64,000 nt of DNA from Rhodoferax sp. OV413. GTDB taxonomy: Bacteria; Pseudomonadota; Gammaproteobacteria; Burkholderiales; Burkholderiaceae_C. Position 1 is the first letter of the stretch; each line of letters starts with the position of its first letter. The DNA lies in NCBI GenBank assembly GCA_945861785.1, contig CAMAWD010000018.1, forward strand, positions 29,688 to 93,687, given 5' to 3'. A model generated the notes under the pieces. That model saw nothing but the letters and a program-made list of their open reading frames with translations. It had not been told where the DNA came from and did no database searches. Shown in pieces: positions 15,663 to 23,716 of this stretch. The position numbers and the translations under genes are program-made.

Positions 15663-18356
15663 TTGAGCGATATTGTCAAATTCATGCTGCTGGGCCTGGG
15701 TGCCTCCGCGGTGTATTCACTCATCGCCAGCGGCGTGGTGCTGGTCTACCGGGGCTCCGGAGTCATCAACTTCGCGCAAGGGGGCTTCGCTCTCGTCGCT
15801 GGTTACGCGTATTTCGACCTGCATGACAAGCTCCCGCTCCCGCTGGCGATCCTGATCCCCATCCTGCTTGCCGCGCTGTGCGGCCTGGTCACGCAATGGC
15901 TGGTGATGTGGCCGATGCGCAACTCCTCGCCGCTGGCACGCGTGATCGCCACACTGGGCGTGCTGGCTGTGATCACCGAAGCGGCCCAGATGCGCTACGG
16001 CGACCAGCAGAAATTTGTTGAGGGATTCCTGCCCTCGCACAGCCTGCGGCTCAGTGAATCGATCATTCTTCCGGTCGACCGGCTCTGGCTGTTCGCGATC
16101 GCGACCGCGCTTACCGCCGCGTTATGGGCATGGTCGCGGTACTCGCGGTTCGGGCTGGCCACCTCCGCCGTGGGCGAGAACCAGGACGCGGCTTCGGCGC
16201 TGGGCTGGTCACCGCGCATGGTGGCAAGCGTCAACTGGACCCTGGGCGCCGGCCTGGCGGGTCTGGCTGGCGTGTTGCTCATTCCGATCTCCAGCATCAG
16301 CCCGGCGGCCTTCGCACTGACCATCGTGCCGGCACTGTCGGCAGCCTTGGTCGGCGGCTTCTCTTCCTTCTGGCTGACCCTCGTCGGTGCGCTCATCATC
16401 GGACTGCTCGAATCGCAGGCGACCCGGTGGGTGTCGGCACCGGGGTGGAACGTGGCCGTTCCCTTTCTGGTCATCGTCACCATCCTGCTGCTGCGCGGGC
16501 GCGCGCTGCCGATGCGCAGTTTCATGTCCGACCGCCTGCCCGCCGCGGGCAGCGGACGGGTTCACGTCGGCGGCTGCGTGGTGGCGGTCGGTTTGGCGGT
16601 CGGTTCTGTGCTGCTGGGCCCAGCGTCCTGGATCGACGCAATGACGACCTCGGCTATCTTTGCCATCATCAGCCTGTCGCTGGTGGTGGTGACCGGTTAT
16701 TGCGGACAGATTTCGCTGGCCCAGTTTGCGCTGGCTGGCATGGGGGCGTTGTTTGCCAGCCGCCTGGCGGCGGTCTTTGCATTGCCATTTCCGCTGGCCC
16801 TGGTGCTGGGTGTCGCCCTCACCGTCCCGGTCGGCATTCTGGTTTCCCTGCCGGCGCTGCGTGCGCGGGGCGTCGACCTGGCGGTGGCCACGCTCGGGCT
16901 GGCGGTCGTGATGCAGTCCGTTGTACTGGGCAACCCGGAATTCACGGGGGGCCTGATGGGCACCAGTCTGAAGCCGCCCATCCTGTTCGGCCTGCGAATC
17001 GAATCGGTTGTGTACCCGGCCCGTTATTCGATTGTCTGTCTGGGCCTGCTGCTGCTGGCCTGCCTGGTCGTGGCGAACATCCGGCGCGGCACGGCCGGGC
17101 GTCAACTGCTGGCGGTACGCGACAACGAGCGTGCCGCCGCCAGCGTGGGCGTGCACGTGATGGGTGCCAAGGTGTATGCGTTTGCGGTCGGTGCCGCGCT
17201 GGCGGCGCTGGGTGGTGTGCTGATCGCCTTCCGCAATCCGGCCGTGGAGTTCAGCCAGTTCTCTGCCCTGGGTTCGATCTCGGCAGTGATGGTGACCGTG
17301 ATCGGTGGCCTGGGTTACATCGCCGGTGCGGTGGTGGGCGGGACCCTCGTGCCCGGCGCCTCGGTGGAGGACATCTTGCTGCATTTCGTGCGTCTGGATG
17401 GCAAGTGGACCCTGATCCTGGGCGTCTTGCTGGTGCTGCAAATTGTGCTGGTGCCGGACGGGCTGGTGCACCAGCAGGTGCATGCCATCCGGCATTTCAT
17501 GGCGCGTCGGAGGGCGGCAACTGCTGCTGTGGCAGCGGCAGCGCAGGCCGCACTGGCGTCCCGGGAGATTGCGGCTATTCGGGTCACGCCCAGGACGCTG
17601 GAGTTGCGCAACATTGGTGTGCGTTTTGGCGGCACGGTGGCGGTGGACGGGGTCAGCATGACCTTGCAACCGGGCGAAGTGGTGGGGCTTATCGGTCCCA
17701 ATGGCGCCGGCAAGACCACCCTGATCGACGTCGCCACCGGATTTGTGCAGCCCACCAGCGGCGAAGTGCTGTTGGACGGGCGCATCATCTCCGCCGTGAG
17801 TGCGCAACAGCGGGTGCATCTGGGTGTGGCCCGGGCCTGGCAGTCACTGGAGTTGTTCAGCGTCATGACGGTGGAGGAAAACCTGCGCACTGCAGCCGAG
17901 CGCGGCACGCTGCGCGCGTACCTGAGCGACCTGGTCTGGCCGCGCAGACGGCCGCTGCCGGACATGGCCCGCGCCGCCATCCGTATCTTTGGCTTGCAGG
18001 ACGTCCTGCAGGCTTATCCGGATTCACTGCCCTATGCGACCCGGCGGCTGGTGGGCATTGCCCGCGCCGTCGCCGCCGGTCCGTCGGTGCTACTTCTCGA
18101 CGAGCCAGCCGCAGGCCTGGACGAACGCAGCACGCGCGAGTTGTCGGTGCTGATCCGTAAACTGGCGCGCCAGTGGGGGATTGCCGTGCTGCTGGTTGAG
18201 CACGACGTGGCCATGGTGATGGACACCTGTGACCGTGTTGTGGCAGTCGAGTTCGGACGCGAGATCGTCACCGGCACGCCCGAGGTCGTGCGCAGCCACC
18301 CGCGCGTGATCGAGGCCTATCTGGGTCAACCGGCCAGCTCCGAGGTGGCGACTTGA
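15663..18356 (+). CDS. Three-part fused ABC transporter: LivH-LivM permeases plus LivG ATPase
   Basis: One 897-residue chain holds three subunits that are usually separate. Residues 1 to about 290 are a LivH permease (YRGSGVINFAQGGFALVAGY, then ENQDAASALGW). About 300-610 is a LivM permease (GYCGQISLAQFALAGMGA, RDNERAAASVGV). After an alanine-rich linker (about 615-640) comes a LivG-type ATPase with Walker A GPNGAGKTT at 678-686, Walker B LLLDEP at 810-815 and the switch histidine in LLVEHDV. The signature motif, normally LSYGQQR, is LPYATRR here. The start is taken as TTG at 15663. The stop overlaps the LivF start. Confidence 0.9.
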   Translation: MSDIVKFMLLGLGASAVYSLIASGVVLVYRGSGVINFAQGGFALVAGYAYFDLHDKLPLPLAILIPILLAALCGLVTQWLVMWPMRNSSPLARVIATLGVLAVITEAAQMRYGDQQKFVEGFLPSHSLRLSESIILPVDRLWLFAIATALTAALWAWSRYSRFGLATSAVGENQDAASALGWSPRMVASVNWTLGAGLAGLAGVLLIPISSISPAAFALTIVPALSAALVGGFSSFWLTLVGALIIGLLESQATRWVSAPGWNVAVPFLVIVTILLLRGRALPMRSFMSDRLPAAGSGRVHVGGCVVAVGLAVGSVLLGPASWIDAMTTSAIFAIISLSLVVVTGYCGQISLAQFALAGMGALFASRLAAVFALPFPLALVLGVALTVPVGILVSLPALRARGVDLAVATLGLAVVMQSVVLGNPEFTGGLMGTSLKPPILFGLRIESVVYPARYSIVCLGLLLLACLVVANIRRGTAGRQLLAVRDNERAAASVGVHVMGAKVYAFAVGAALAALGGVLIAFRNPAVEFSQFSALGSISAVMVTVIGGLGYIAGAVVGGTLVPGASVEDILLHFVRLDGKWTLILGVLLVLQIVLVPDGLVHQQVHAIRHFMARRRAATAAVAAAAQAALASREIAAIRVTPRTLELRNIGVRFGGTVAVDGVSMTLQPGEVVGLIGPNGAGKTTLIDVATGFVQPTSGEVLLDGRIISAVSAQQRVHLGVARAWQSLELFSVMTVEENLRTAAERGTLRAYLSDLVWPRRRPLPDMARAAIRIFGLQDVLQAYPDSLPYATRRLVGIARAVAAGPSVLLLDEPAAGLDERSTRELSVLIRKLARQWGIAVLLVEHDVAMVMDTCDRVVAVEFGREIVTGTPEVVRSHPRVIEAYLGQPASSEVAT

Positions 18357-19069
18357 GCGCCGTGCCGGGACCAGTGGTGCTGGAGGCGCGCGGCCTGTCG
18401 GCCGGTTATGGCCCGATCCCGGTCGTGAAAGCCCTGGATCTGTCGGTGCGCGCGGGCGAAATCGTCACCTTGCTGGGTGCCAACGGCGCCGGCAAGACCA
18501 CCACACTCATGGCCCTGGCCGGCCTGCTGCCACCGAGCCAGGGCGAGGTGTTGCTGTTGGGCCGCAGCACCCGCGCGGCCCTGCACGAGCGCAGTCGCGC
18601 AGGGCTGGCCTACGTGCCGGAGCAGCGCGGTATCTTTCGCAACCTGAGCACGATGGAAAACCTGCGCCTTGGGCGGGGCGATCCGGAGCTCGCCTTGAAC
18701 CTGATGCCTGAATTGCGGCCGCTCATCCACCGCCGCGCCGGTCTTCTCTCCGGCGGCGAGCAACAGATGCTGTCGGTCGCGCGCGCACTCGCCTCGCGCC
18801 CCGCAGTCCTGATGTGCGACGAGTTGTCCCTGGGCCTGGCCCCGCTGATCGTGCACCGACTGCTGCAGGCGATCCAGGCAGCGGCCGGCCAGGGCGTCGG
18901 TGTGCTGCTGGTCGAGCAGCACGTGCGCGCGGCGCTGCAGGTCGCGCACCGGGCCTATGTGCTGCGTCGTGGGACCCTGGTCATCAGCGGCAGTGCCAGC
19001 GAGGTGCGTGCCCGGCTGGATGAAGTCGAGTCGAGCTACCTGTCGTCGGCCACCGAGGCGTCCGCATGA
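18353..19069 (+). CDS. livF: ABC transporter ATP-binding protein, LivF type
   Basis: This 238-residue ATPase is the second nucleotide-binding subunit of the Liv importer. It has Walker A GANGAGKTTT, the LivF-type segment YVPEQRGIFRNLSTMENLRLG, signature LLSGGEQQMLSVARAL, and LMCDELSLGLAPLIV in place of the usual LLLDEPS Walker B form. The acidic pair there is D-E, so it should hydrolyse ATP. It supplies a normal signature motif, which could compensate for the altered one in the fused LivG part. The start is a TTG at 18353 overlapping the TGA of the fusion gene; its own stop overlaps the ATG of the esterase at 19066. Confidence 0.92.
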   Translation: MSAVPGPVVLEARGLSAGYGPIPVVKALDLSVRAGEIVTLLGANGAGKTTTLMALAGLLPPSQGEVLLLGRSTRAALHERSRAGLAYVPEQRGIFRNLSTMENLRLGRGDPELALNLMPELRPLIHRRAGLLSGGEQQMLSVARALASRPAVLMCDELSLGLAPLIVHRLLQAIQAAAGQGVGVLLVEQHVRAALQVAHRAYVLRRGTLVISGSASEVRARLDEVESSYLSSATEASA

Positions 19070-20151
19070 ACCCCGGCCGCCCGTCGGATCTGAGCCCGCA
19101 CGGCGCCGACCCGCATCCAGCGGGCCCAGTGGGCGGCGCCGGGCAGCCGCCCGGGCTGCGCGATCCGCGGCTCGGCGTGCATCCGCCCTTCGATCCTGAA
19201 CTGGCCGCTGTGCTGGCGGCAAGGCCGCAACTCTCGGTCTCGTTGTTGGCCCGGCACATCCCGAAATTGCGCGAGGCGCAGGCCGCCCCTGGCGCGCGCC
19301 TCGATGACACGCAGCTGTGTCTTGGCGGCGCGGTCCTGGTCGAAGAAACCAGCGTCGCAGCCAGCGAATCCGGCGTTCTGCTGCCGCTGCTGGTGTTGCG
19401 CCCGGCGCAGTTCGCCGGGCCGCGACCGGCCTTGGTTTTCTTCCATGGCGGCGGCATGGTGGCGGGCGACAACCGCTCAGGGATCGAGGTGCCGTTGGAG
19501 TGGGTCGTGCAGTTGGGGATGGTCGTGTTGTCGGTCGGTTACCGGCTGGCACCCGAACACCCGCACCCGGTGCCCGTGGAGGACTGTTATGCAGCTCTGT
19601 GCGCAGTGGCGCGGCAGCGTGCGGCCCTGGACATCGACACCGGCCCGCTGATGGTGGCTGGTGTCAGTTCTGGCGGCGGGCTGGCAGCGGGCGTAGCGCT
19701 GCTGGCCCGGGACCGCGGTGGGCCGCAGGTGTCCGACCAGATCCTGATGTGCCCGATGCTGGACGACCAGGCGCGATTCCATTCCAGCGGCGAGTTGCTT
19801 CGCGAGGGTACATGGGACGCGCGTTCCAACAAAACCGGCTGGGAGGCCCTGCTTGGGGCTGCGTGCGGGACGCCGCAGGTGCCACCCTGCGCAGCCCCCA
19901 GTCGCGCCGCGTCGCTGGCCGGCCTGCCGGCAGCCTACCTCGATGTCGGCGCGGTCGAGACCTTCCGCGATGAGGTGATCGACTATGCGGCCCGGCTGGC
20001 CCAGGAGGCCGTTTCCACCGAGCTGCATGTCTGGGCCGGCGCGTTCCATGGGTTCGACGTGCTGGCACCCGACGCCAGCGTGTCGCGCGCGGCGCGTGCC
20101 GCCCGGATCGACTACTTGCGCCGCCGTCTGGGCGGCAGGACTGCCAAATGA
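19066..20151 (+). CDS. Alpha/beta-hydrolase, hormone-sensitive-lipase family esterase
   Basis: The 361-residue protein has the HSL-family oxyanion motif HGGG at residues 127-130, the nucleophile Ser201 in GVSSG, and a C-terminal catalytic histidine in GAFHGFDV. It should hydrolyse a carboxylic ester or lactone in the cytoplasm. The first 45 or so residues are rich in Pro and Gly (SPHGADPHPAGPVGGAGQPPG) and not part of the fold. The start overlaps the LivF stop and the stop overlaps the start of the carboxylase at 20148, so the three are coupled. With the Baeyer-Villiger monooxygenase upstream, a role in splitting its ester or lactone product is an attractive inference. Confidence 0.9.
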   Translation: MNPGRPSDLSPHGADPHPAGPVGGAGQPPGLRDPRLGVHPPFDPELAAVLAARPQLSVSLLARHIPKLREAQAAPGARLDDTQLCLGGAVLVEETSVAASESGVLLPLLVLRPAQFAGPRPALVFFHGGGMVAGDNRSGIEVPLEWVVQLGMVVLSVGYRLAPEHPHPVPVEDCYAALCAVARQRAALDIDTGPLMVAGVSSGGGLAAGVALLARDRGGPQVSDQILMCPMLDDQARFHSSGELLREGTWDARSNKTGWEALLGAACGTPQVPPCAAPSRAASLAGLPAAYLDVGAVETFRDEVIDYAARLAQEAVSTELHVWAGAFHGFDVLAPDASVSRAARAARIDYLRRRLGGRTAK

Positions 20152-23100
20152 TCCGACACTTGCTGGTCGCCAACCGCGGCGAGATCGCGCTGCGCATCCT
20201 GCGCACAGCGGCAGACATGGGCGTGCGCACGCTGGCCGTGGCCAGCGCGGACGACTCCGATTCGCTGCACTTGCGCCACGCGCACCAGACCCATGCCCTG
20301 GCGGGGCATGGACCGGCCGCCTACCTGGATGGCGAGCAACTGGTTCAGGCCGCACGCCAGGCTGGTTGCGATGCGGTGCATCCCGGTTATGGTTTTCTGA
20401 GCGAGAACGCCGACTTCGCGCGGGCCTGCGCAGCAGCCGGCCTGTGCTTCGTCGGTCCCGCGCCCGAGCAGCTTGCGGTCCTGGGCGACAAGGCCCAGGC
20501 CCGCGCGCTGGCGCAGCGCTGCGGCGTCCCGGTGCTGCGCGGCACGCCGGGGGCCATCACGCGCGACGAGGCGCGCTCCTTCATGGCCGCGCTGGGCCAG
20601 CCGGTCATGCTCAAGGCGCTGGCCGGCGGGGGAGGGCGTGGCATCCGGCTGGTGCGCGAGACGGGGGCGCTGGATGAGGCCTATGCGCGCTGCCAGTCCG
20701 AGGCGCTGCGCGCCTTCGGTGATGACAGGGTCTATGCAGAGCAGGCTCTCACCGATGCGCGCCACATCGAGGTGCAGGTGCTCGGCGATGGCCAGGGCGG
20801 GGTGATGCATCTGGGGGAACGCGACTGCACGGTGCAGCGGCGCAACCAGAAGCTGCTGGAGGTCAGTCCCAGCCCGTGCCTGGCCCCGGTGCTTCGCGCC
20901 CAGTTGATCGACGCCGCATTGCGCATGGCGCGTGCGATCGGGTACACCAATGCCGGCACCTTCGAATTCCTGGTCCATGGCGGTGCACAGGCGTTCTATT
21001 TCCTGGAGGCCAATCCGCGGCTGCAGGTCGAACACACCGTGACAGAAGAACTCTGGGGTGTCGACCTGGTGCAGGCGCAGCTGCGCATCGCCGCCGGAGC
21101 GACGCTGGCCGAGCTGGGTGTACAGGACGCCCGCCCGCGGCGTGGCTTCGCGCTGCAGGCGCGAGTGAACATGGAGCGCCTGCTGGACGACGGAACCCCG
21201 GTGATGGACGGCGGCACACTGTCCGAGTTCGCGCCACCTTGCGGCCCGGGCATCCGCGTCGACACCGGCGGCTATCGCGGCTACACCGTCCCGGTGGCGT
21301 TCGATTCCCTGCTGGCCAAGGTGGTGGTGTACAGCGCAGGGGAATCCTTCGCCGCGGTGCTGGCACGGGCCGGCCGGGCCCTGGCCGAGTTCTCGTTGCA
21401 AGGTGTCGCCAGCAATCTCGCGTTCCTGCGTGCCGTGCTGGAGCATCCGGCGCTCGATTCAGCGACGCTGTCGACGCGTTTCATCGACGAGAACCTGTCA
21501 CAGTTGCTGGCGCGCGCGAAGGTTCTCGAGCCCGCCGCAGTCCCGGCGCCGGGGCCGCCGCCGGCCGCCGCGCCGCCGGTGGACGCATCGGTGCTGCCAG
21601 AAGGCGCACATGCCATACGCTGCCCGTTGACCGGTACCGTGGTGCGCATGCTGGTCCGGCAAGGCGAGCCGATCGTGGCCGGGCAACCCCTGGTGATCGT
21701 CGAGGCCATGAAGATGGAGCATCTGATCCATGCGGATGTCGGCGGGACCGTGCACGCCTTGCTGGTGTCCGATGCTGTGCCGGTGGCTACTGGGCAGACC
21801 CTGGCCGTCATCCACAGCGGTGGGCAGGTGCCCGGCGTGCTGCTGGAACAAGCTGCGGTGGATCTGGAGGTGGTCCGCCCCGACCTGGCTGAGGTGCTGC
21901 AGCGCCAGCAGGACGTGCTGGACCCCGGACGGCCGGACGCGGTGGCCCGGCGCCATGCCAAGGGCGCGCGGACCGCGCGCGAGAACGTGCAGGCGCTGTG
22001 CGACGCCGGCAGCTTTGTCGAATACGGCGCTCTCGTGGTGGCCGCCCAGCGCGAACGCCGTTCCATCGAGGAACTGATCCGCAAGACGCCTGGCGACGGC
22101 GTCGTGATGGGTTTTGGCACTGTCAACGGCCGCATCTTCAGCCGCGAGGTGGCGCAGTCGCTGCTGATCGTGTTCGACGAGACCGTGCTGGCTGGCACCA
22201 TGGGCGAGATGGCGCGCGACAAGCTGCGCCATGTGCTGGCCGTGGCCTACCAGTCGCGCCGGCCGGTGATCCTGTTTGCTGAAGGCGGAGGTGGCCGGGC
22301 TGGCGATACCGGCGGCAAGGTTGGCGTGACCGGCTGGACCATGGACGTAGCCTGCTACTACCAGTTCGGACGCATGAGCGGCCTGGTGCCGCTGGTGGGC
22401 GTGACCAGCGGCCGCTGCTTCGCGGCCAATGCCGGCCTGCTGGCCTGTTGCGACGTCATCATCGCGACGCGCGCCGCGAACATCGGGGTCGGCGGCCCCT
22501 CCATGATCGAGGGGGGGCGGCTGGGCCAATTCACGCCCGAGCAGATCGGGCCGATGGAGGTGCAGGCCGCCAATGGCGTGGTCGACCTGCTGGCCGACGA
22601 CGAGGTCCATGCCGCCGAACTGGCACGCCAGTACCTGGCCTATTTTCAGGGGTCGCTGCCCACCTGGGAGGCGCCGGACCAGCGTGCGGCACGTTTTGTC
22701 GTGCCGGAAAACCGCCTGCGCGCGTACGACGTACGCCAGGCGATCCAGGTGCTGGCCGATCGGGGCTCCGTGCTCGAGCTGCGGGGTGGCTTTGGTCTCG
22801 GCATGATCACCGCCCTGGCGCGTGTCGAGGGACGCGCTTTGGGCATCATCGCCAACAATCCGTTGCACCTGGGCGGAGCTATCGACAGCGCCGGCGCCGA
22901 CAAGGCCTCGCGTTTCATGCGACTTTGCGAAGCCTTCGGGCTGCCCATCCTGATGCTCTGCGACACCCCCGGCGTGATGGTCGGCCCGGAGGCGGAGAAG
23001 GAGGCCACGGTGCGCAAGATGGGCCGCATGTTCGTGACCGGGGCCAACCTCACCGTGCCCTTCTTCACGATCGTGCTGCGCAAGGCCTACGGCATCGGGG

Positions 23101-23438
23101 CCGAGTTGATGGCGGGCGGCTGGTTCAAGGCACCCCGATTTGTCGTCAGCTGGCCCACCGGGGAGTTTGGCGGCATGAACATCGAAGGCAACGTCAAGCT
23201 GGCCCACGGCGCGCAGCTTGACGCGATTGCCGACCCCGTCGAGCGCAAGGCGCGGTTCGACGCGCTGGTGGCCGAGATGTACGCCACTGGCCGCGCCCTG
23301 GCAGTGGCAACACACAACGAAATCGACGATGTCATCGACCCCGCCAACTCGCGGGCATGGATCAGCTCGGCGCTGGTTTCCCACCGTGACCGTGCGCCGA
23401 TGAGCGACAAGTCCGTGCCCTACGTGGACCCGTGGTGA
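20148..23438 (+). CDS. Single-chain biotin-dependent acyl-CoA carboxylase
   Basis: One 1096-residue chain contains a whole carboxylase. The biotin carboxylase part (about 1-450) has HLLVANRGEIALRILR, HPGYGFLSENADFA, the ATP-grasp glycine loop GGGGRG at 160-165 and EANPRLQVEHTVTE. The biotin carrier part (about 485-560) has the biotin site EAMKMEH with Lys522. The carboxyltransferase part (about 590-1096) has FAEGGGGRAGD, GPSMIEGGRLG, AGADKASRF and GAELMAGGWFKAPRFVVSWPTGEFGGMN. This order matches the single-chain long-chain acyl-CoA carboxylases. It would carboxylate an acyl-CoA; the substrate is not predictable from sequence alone. It follows the esterase with a 4-base overlap. Confidence 0.93.
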   Translation: MIRHLLVANRGEIALRILRTAADMGVRTLAVASADDSDSLHLRHAHQTHALAGHGPAAYLDGEQLVQAARQAGCDAVHPGYGFLSENADFARACAAAGLCFVGPAPEQLAVLGDKAQARALAQRCGVPVLRGTPGAITRDEARSFMAALGQPVMLKALAGGGGRGIRLVRETGALDEAYARCQSEALRAFGDDRVYAEQALTDARHIEVQVLGDGQGGVMHLGERDCTVQRRNQKLLEVSPSPCLAPVLRAQLIDAALRMARAIGYTNAGTFEFLVHGGAQAFYFLEANPRLQVEHTVTEELWGVDLVQAQLRIAAGATLAELGVQDARPRRGFALQARVNMERLLDDGTPVMDGGTLSEFAPPCGPGIRVDTGGYRGYTVPVAFDSLLAKVVVYSAGESFAAVLARAGRALAEFSLQGVASNLAFLRAVLEHPALDSATLSTRFIDENLSQLLARAKVLEPAAVPAPGPPPAAAPPVDASVLPEGAHAIRCPLTGTVVRMLVRQGEPIVAGQPLVIVEAMKMEHLIHADVGGTVHALLVSDAVPVATGQTLAVIHSGGQVPGVLLEQAAVDLEVVRPDLAEVLQRQQDVLDPGRPDAVARRHAKGARTARENVQALCDAGSFVEYGALVVAAQRERRSIEELIRKTPGDGVVMGFGTVNGRIFSREVAQSLLIVFDETVLAGTMGEMARDKLRHVLAVAYQSRRPVILFAEGGGGRAGDTGGKVGVTGWTMDVACYYQFGRMSGLVPLVGVTSGRCFAANAGLLACCDVIIATRAANIGVGGPSMIEGGRLGQFTPEQIGPMEVQAANGVVDLLADDEVHAAELARQYLAYFQGSLPTWEAPDQRAARFVVPENRLRAYDVRQAIQVLADRGSVLELRGGFGLGMITALARVEGRALGIIANNPLHLGGAIDSAGADKASRFMRLCEAFGLPILMLCDTPGVMVGPEAEKEATVRKMGRMFVTGANLTVPFFTIVLRKAYGIGAELMAGGWFKAPRFVVSWPTGEFGGMNIEGNVKLAHGAQLDAIADPVERKARFDALVAEMYATGRALAVATHNEIDDVIDPANSRAWISSALVSHRDRAPMSDKSVPYVDPW

Positions 23439-23476
23439 ACGGCATCCTGTCCACGCCCGGGCAAGGCCCGGCCGGC

Positions 23477-23625
23477 GGCCGGCTCGCCACCGTGCAAAAG
23501 GCGCTGCCCCTGTTCAGCGACGGAGGCGCCATCGTACTGAATGCCTCGATGGCTGGCGTCCCAGTGCCTCGAGTTTTATCTCCGGAATCGAATTGTTCGT
23601 CGATGGCGGAGTGACCCAAATTTGA
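23477..23625 (+). pseudogene. SDR oxidoreductase relic, deleted and frameshifted
   Basis: Frame 1 reads RLATVQKALPLFSDGGAIVLN followed by ASMAG, the region around the catalytic serine of a classical SDR. After a jump near 23570 another frame gives FISGIELFVDGGVTQI and a stop, which is the family C-terminus. The cofactor-binding half and the YxxxK helix are absent. It lies between the carboxylase and the ligase at 23717. It is the out-of-frame counterpart of the gutted genes elsewhere in the window. Confidence 0.75.
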
Positions 23626-23716
23626 GCCGGGGCCTTGCAGCCTTTGGCCAACCTGATTGAATTGCAACCCGAAGCGTCCAACCGTCCAACCGCACGAGAG
23701 CAAGAAAGGAATCACC

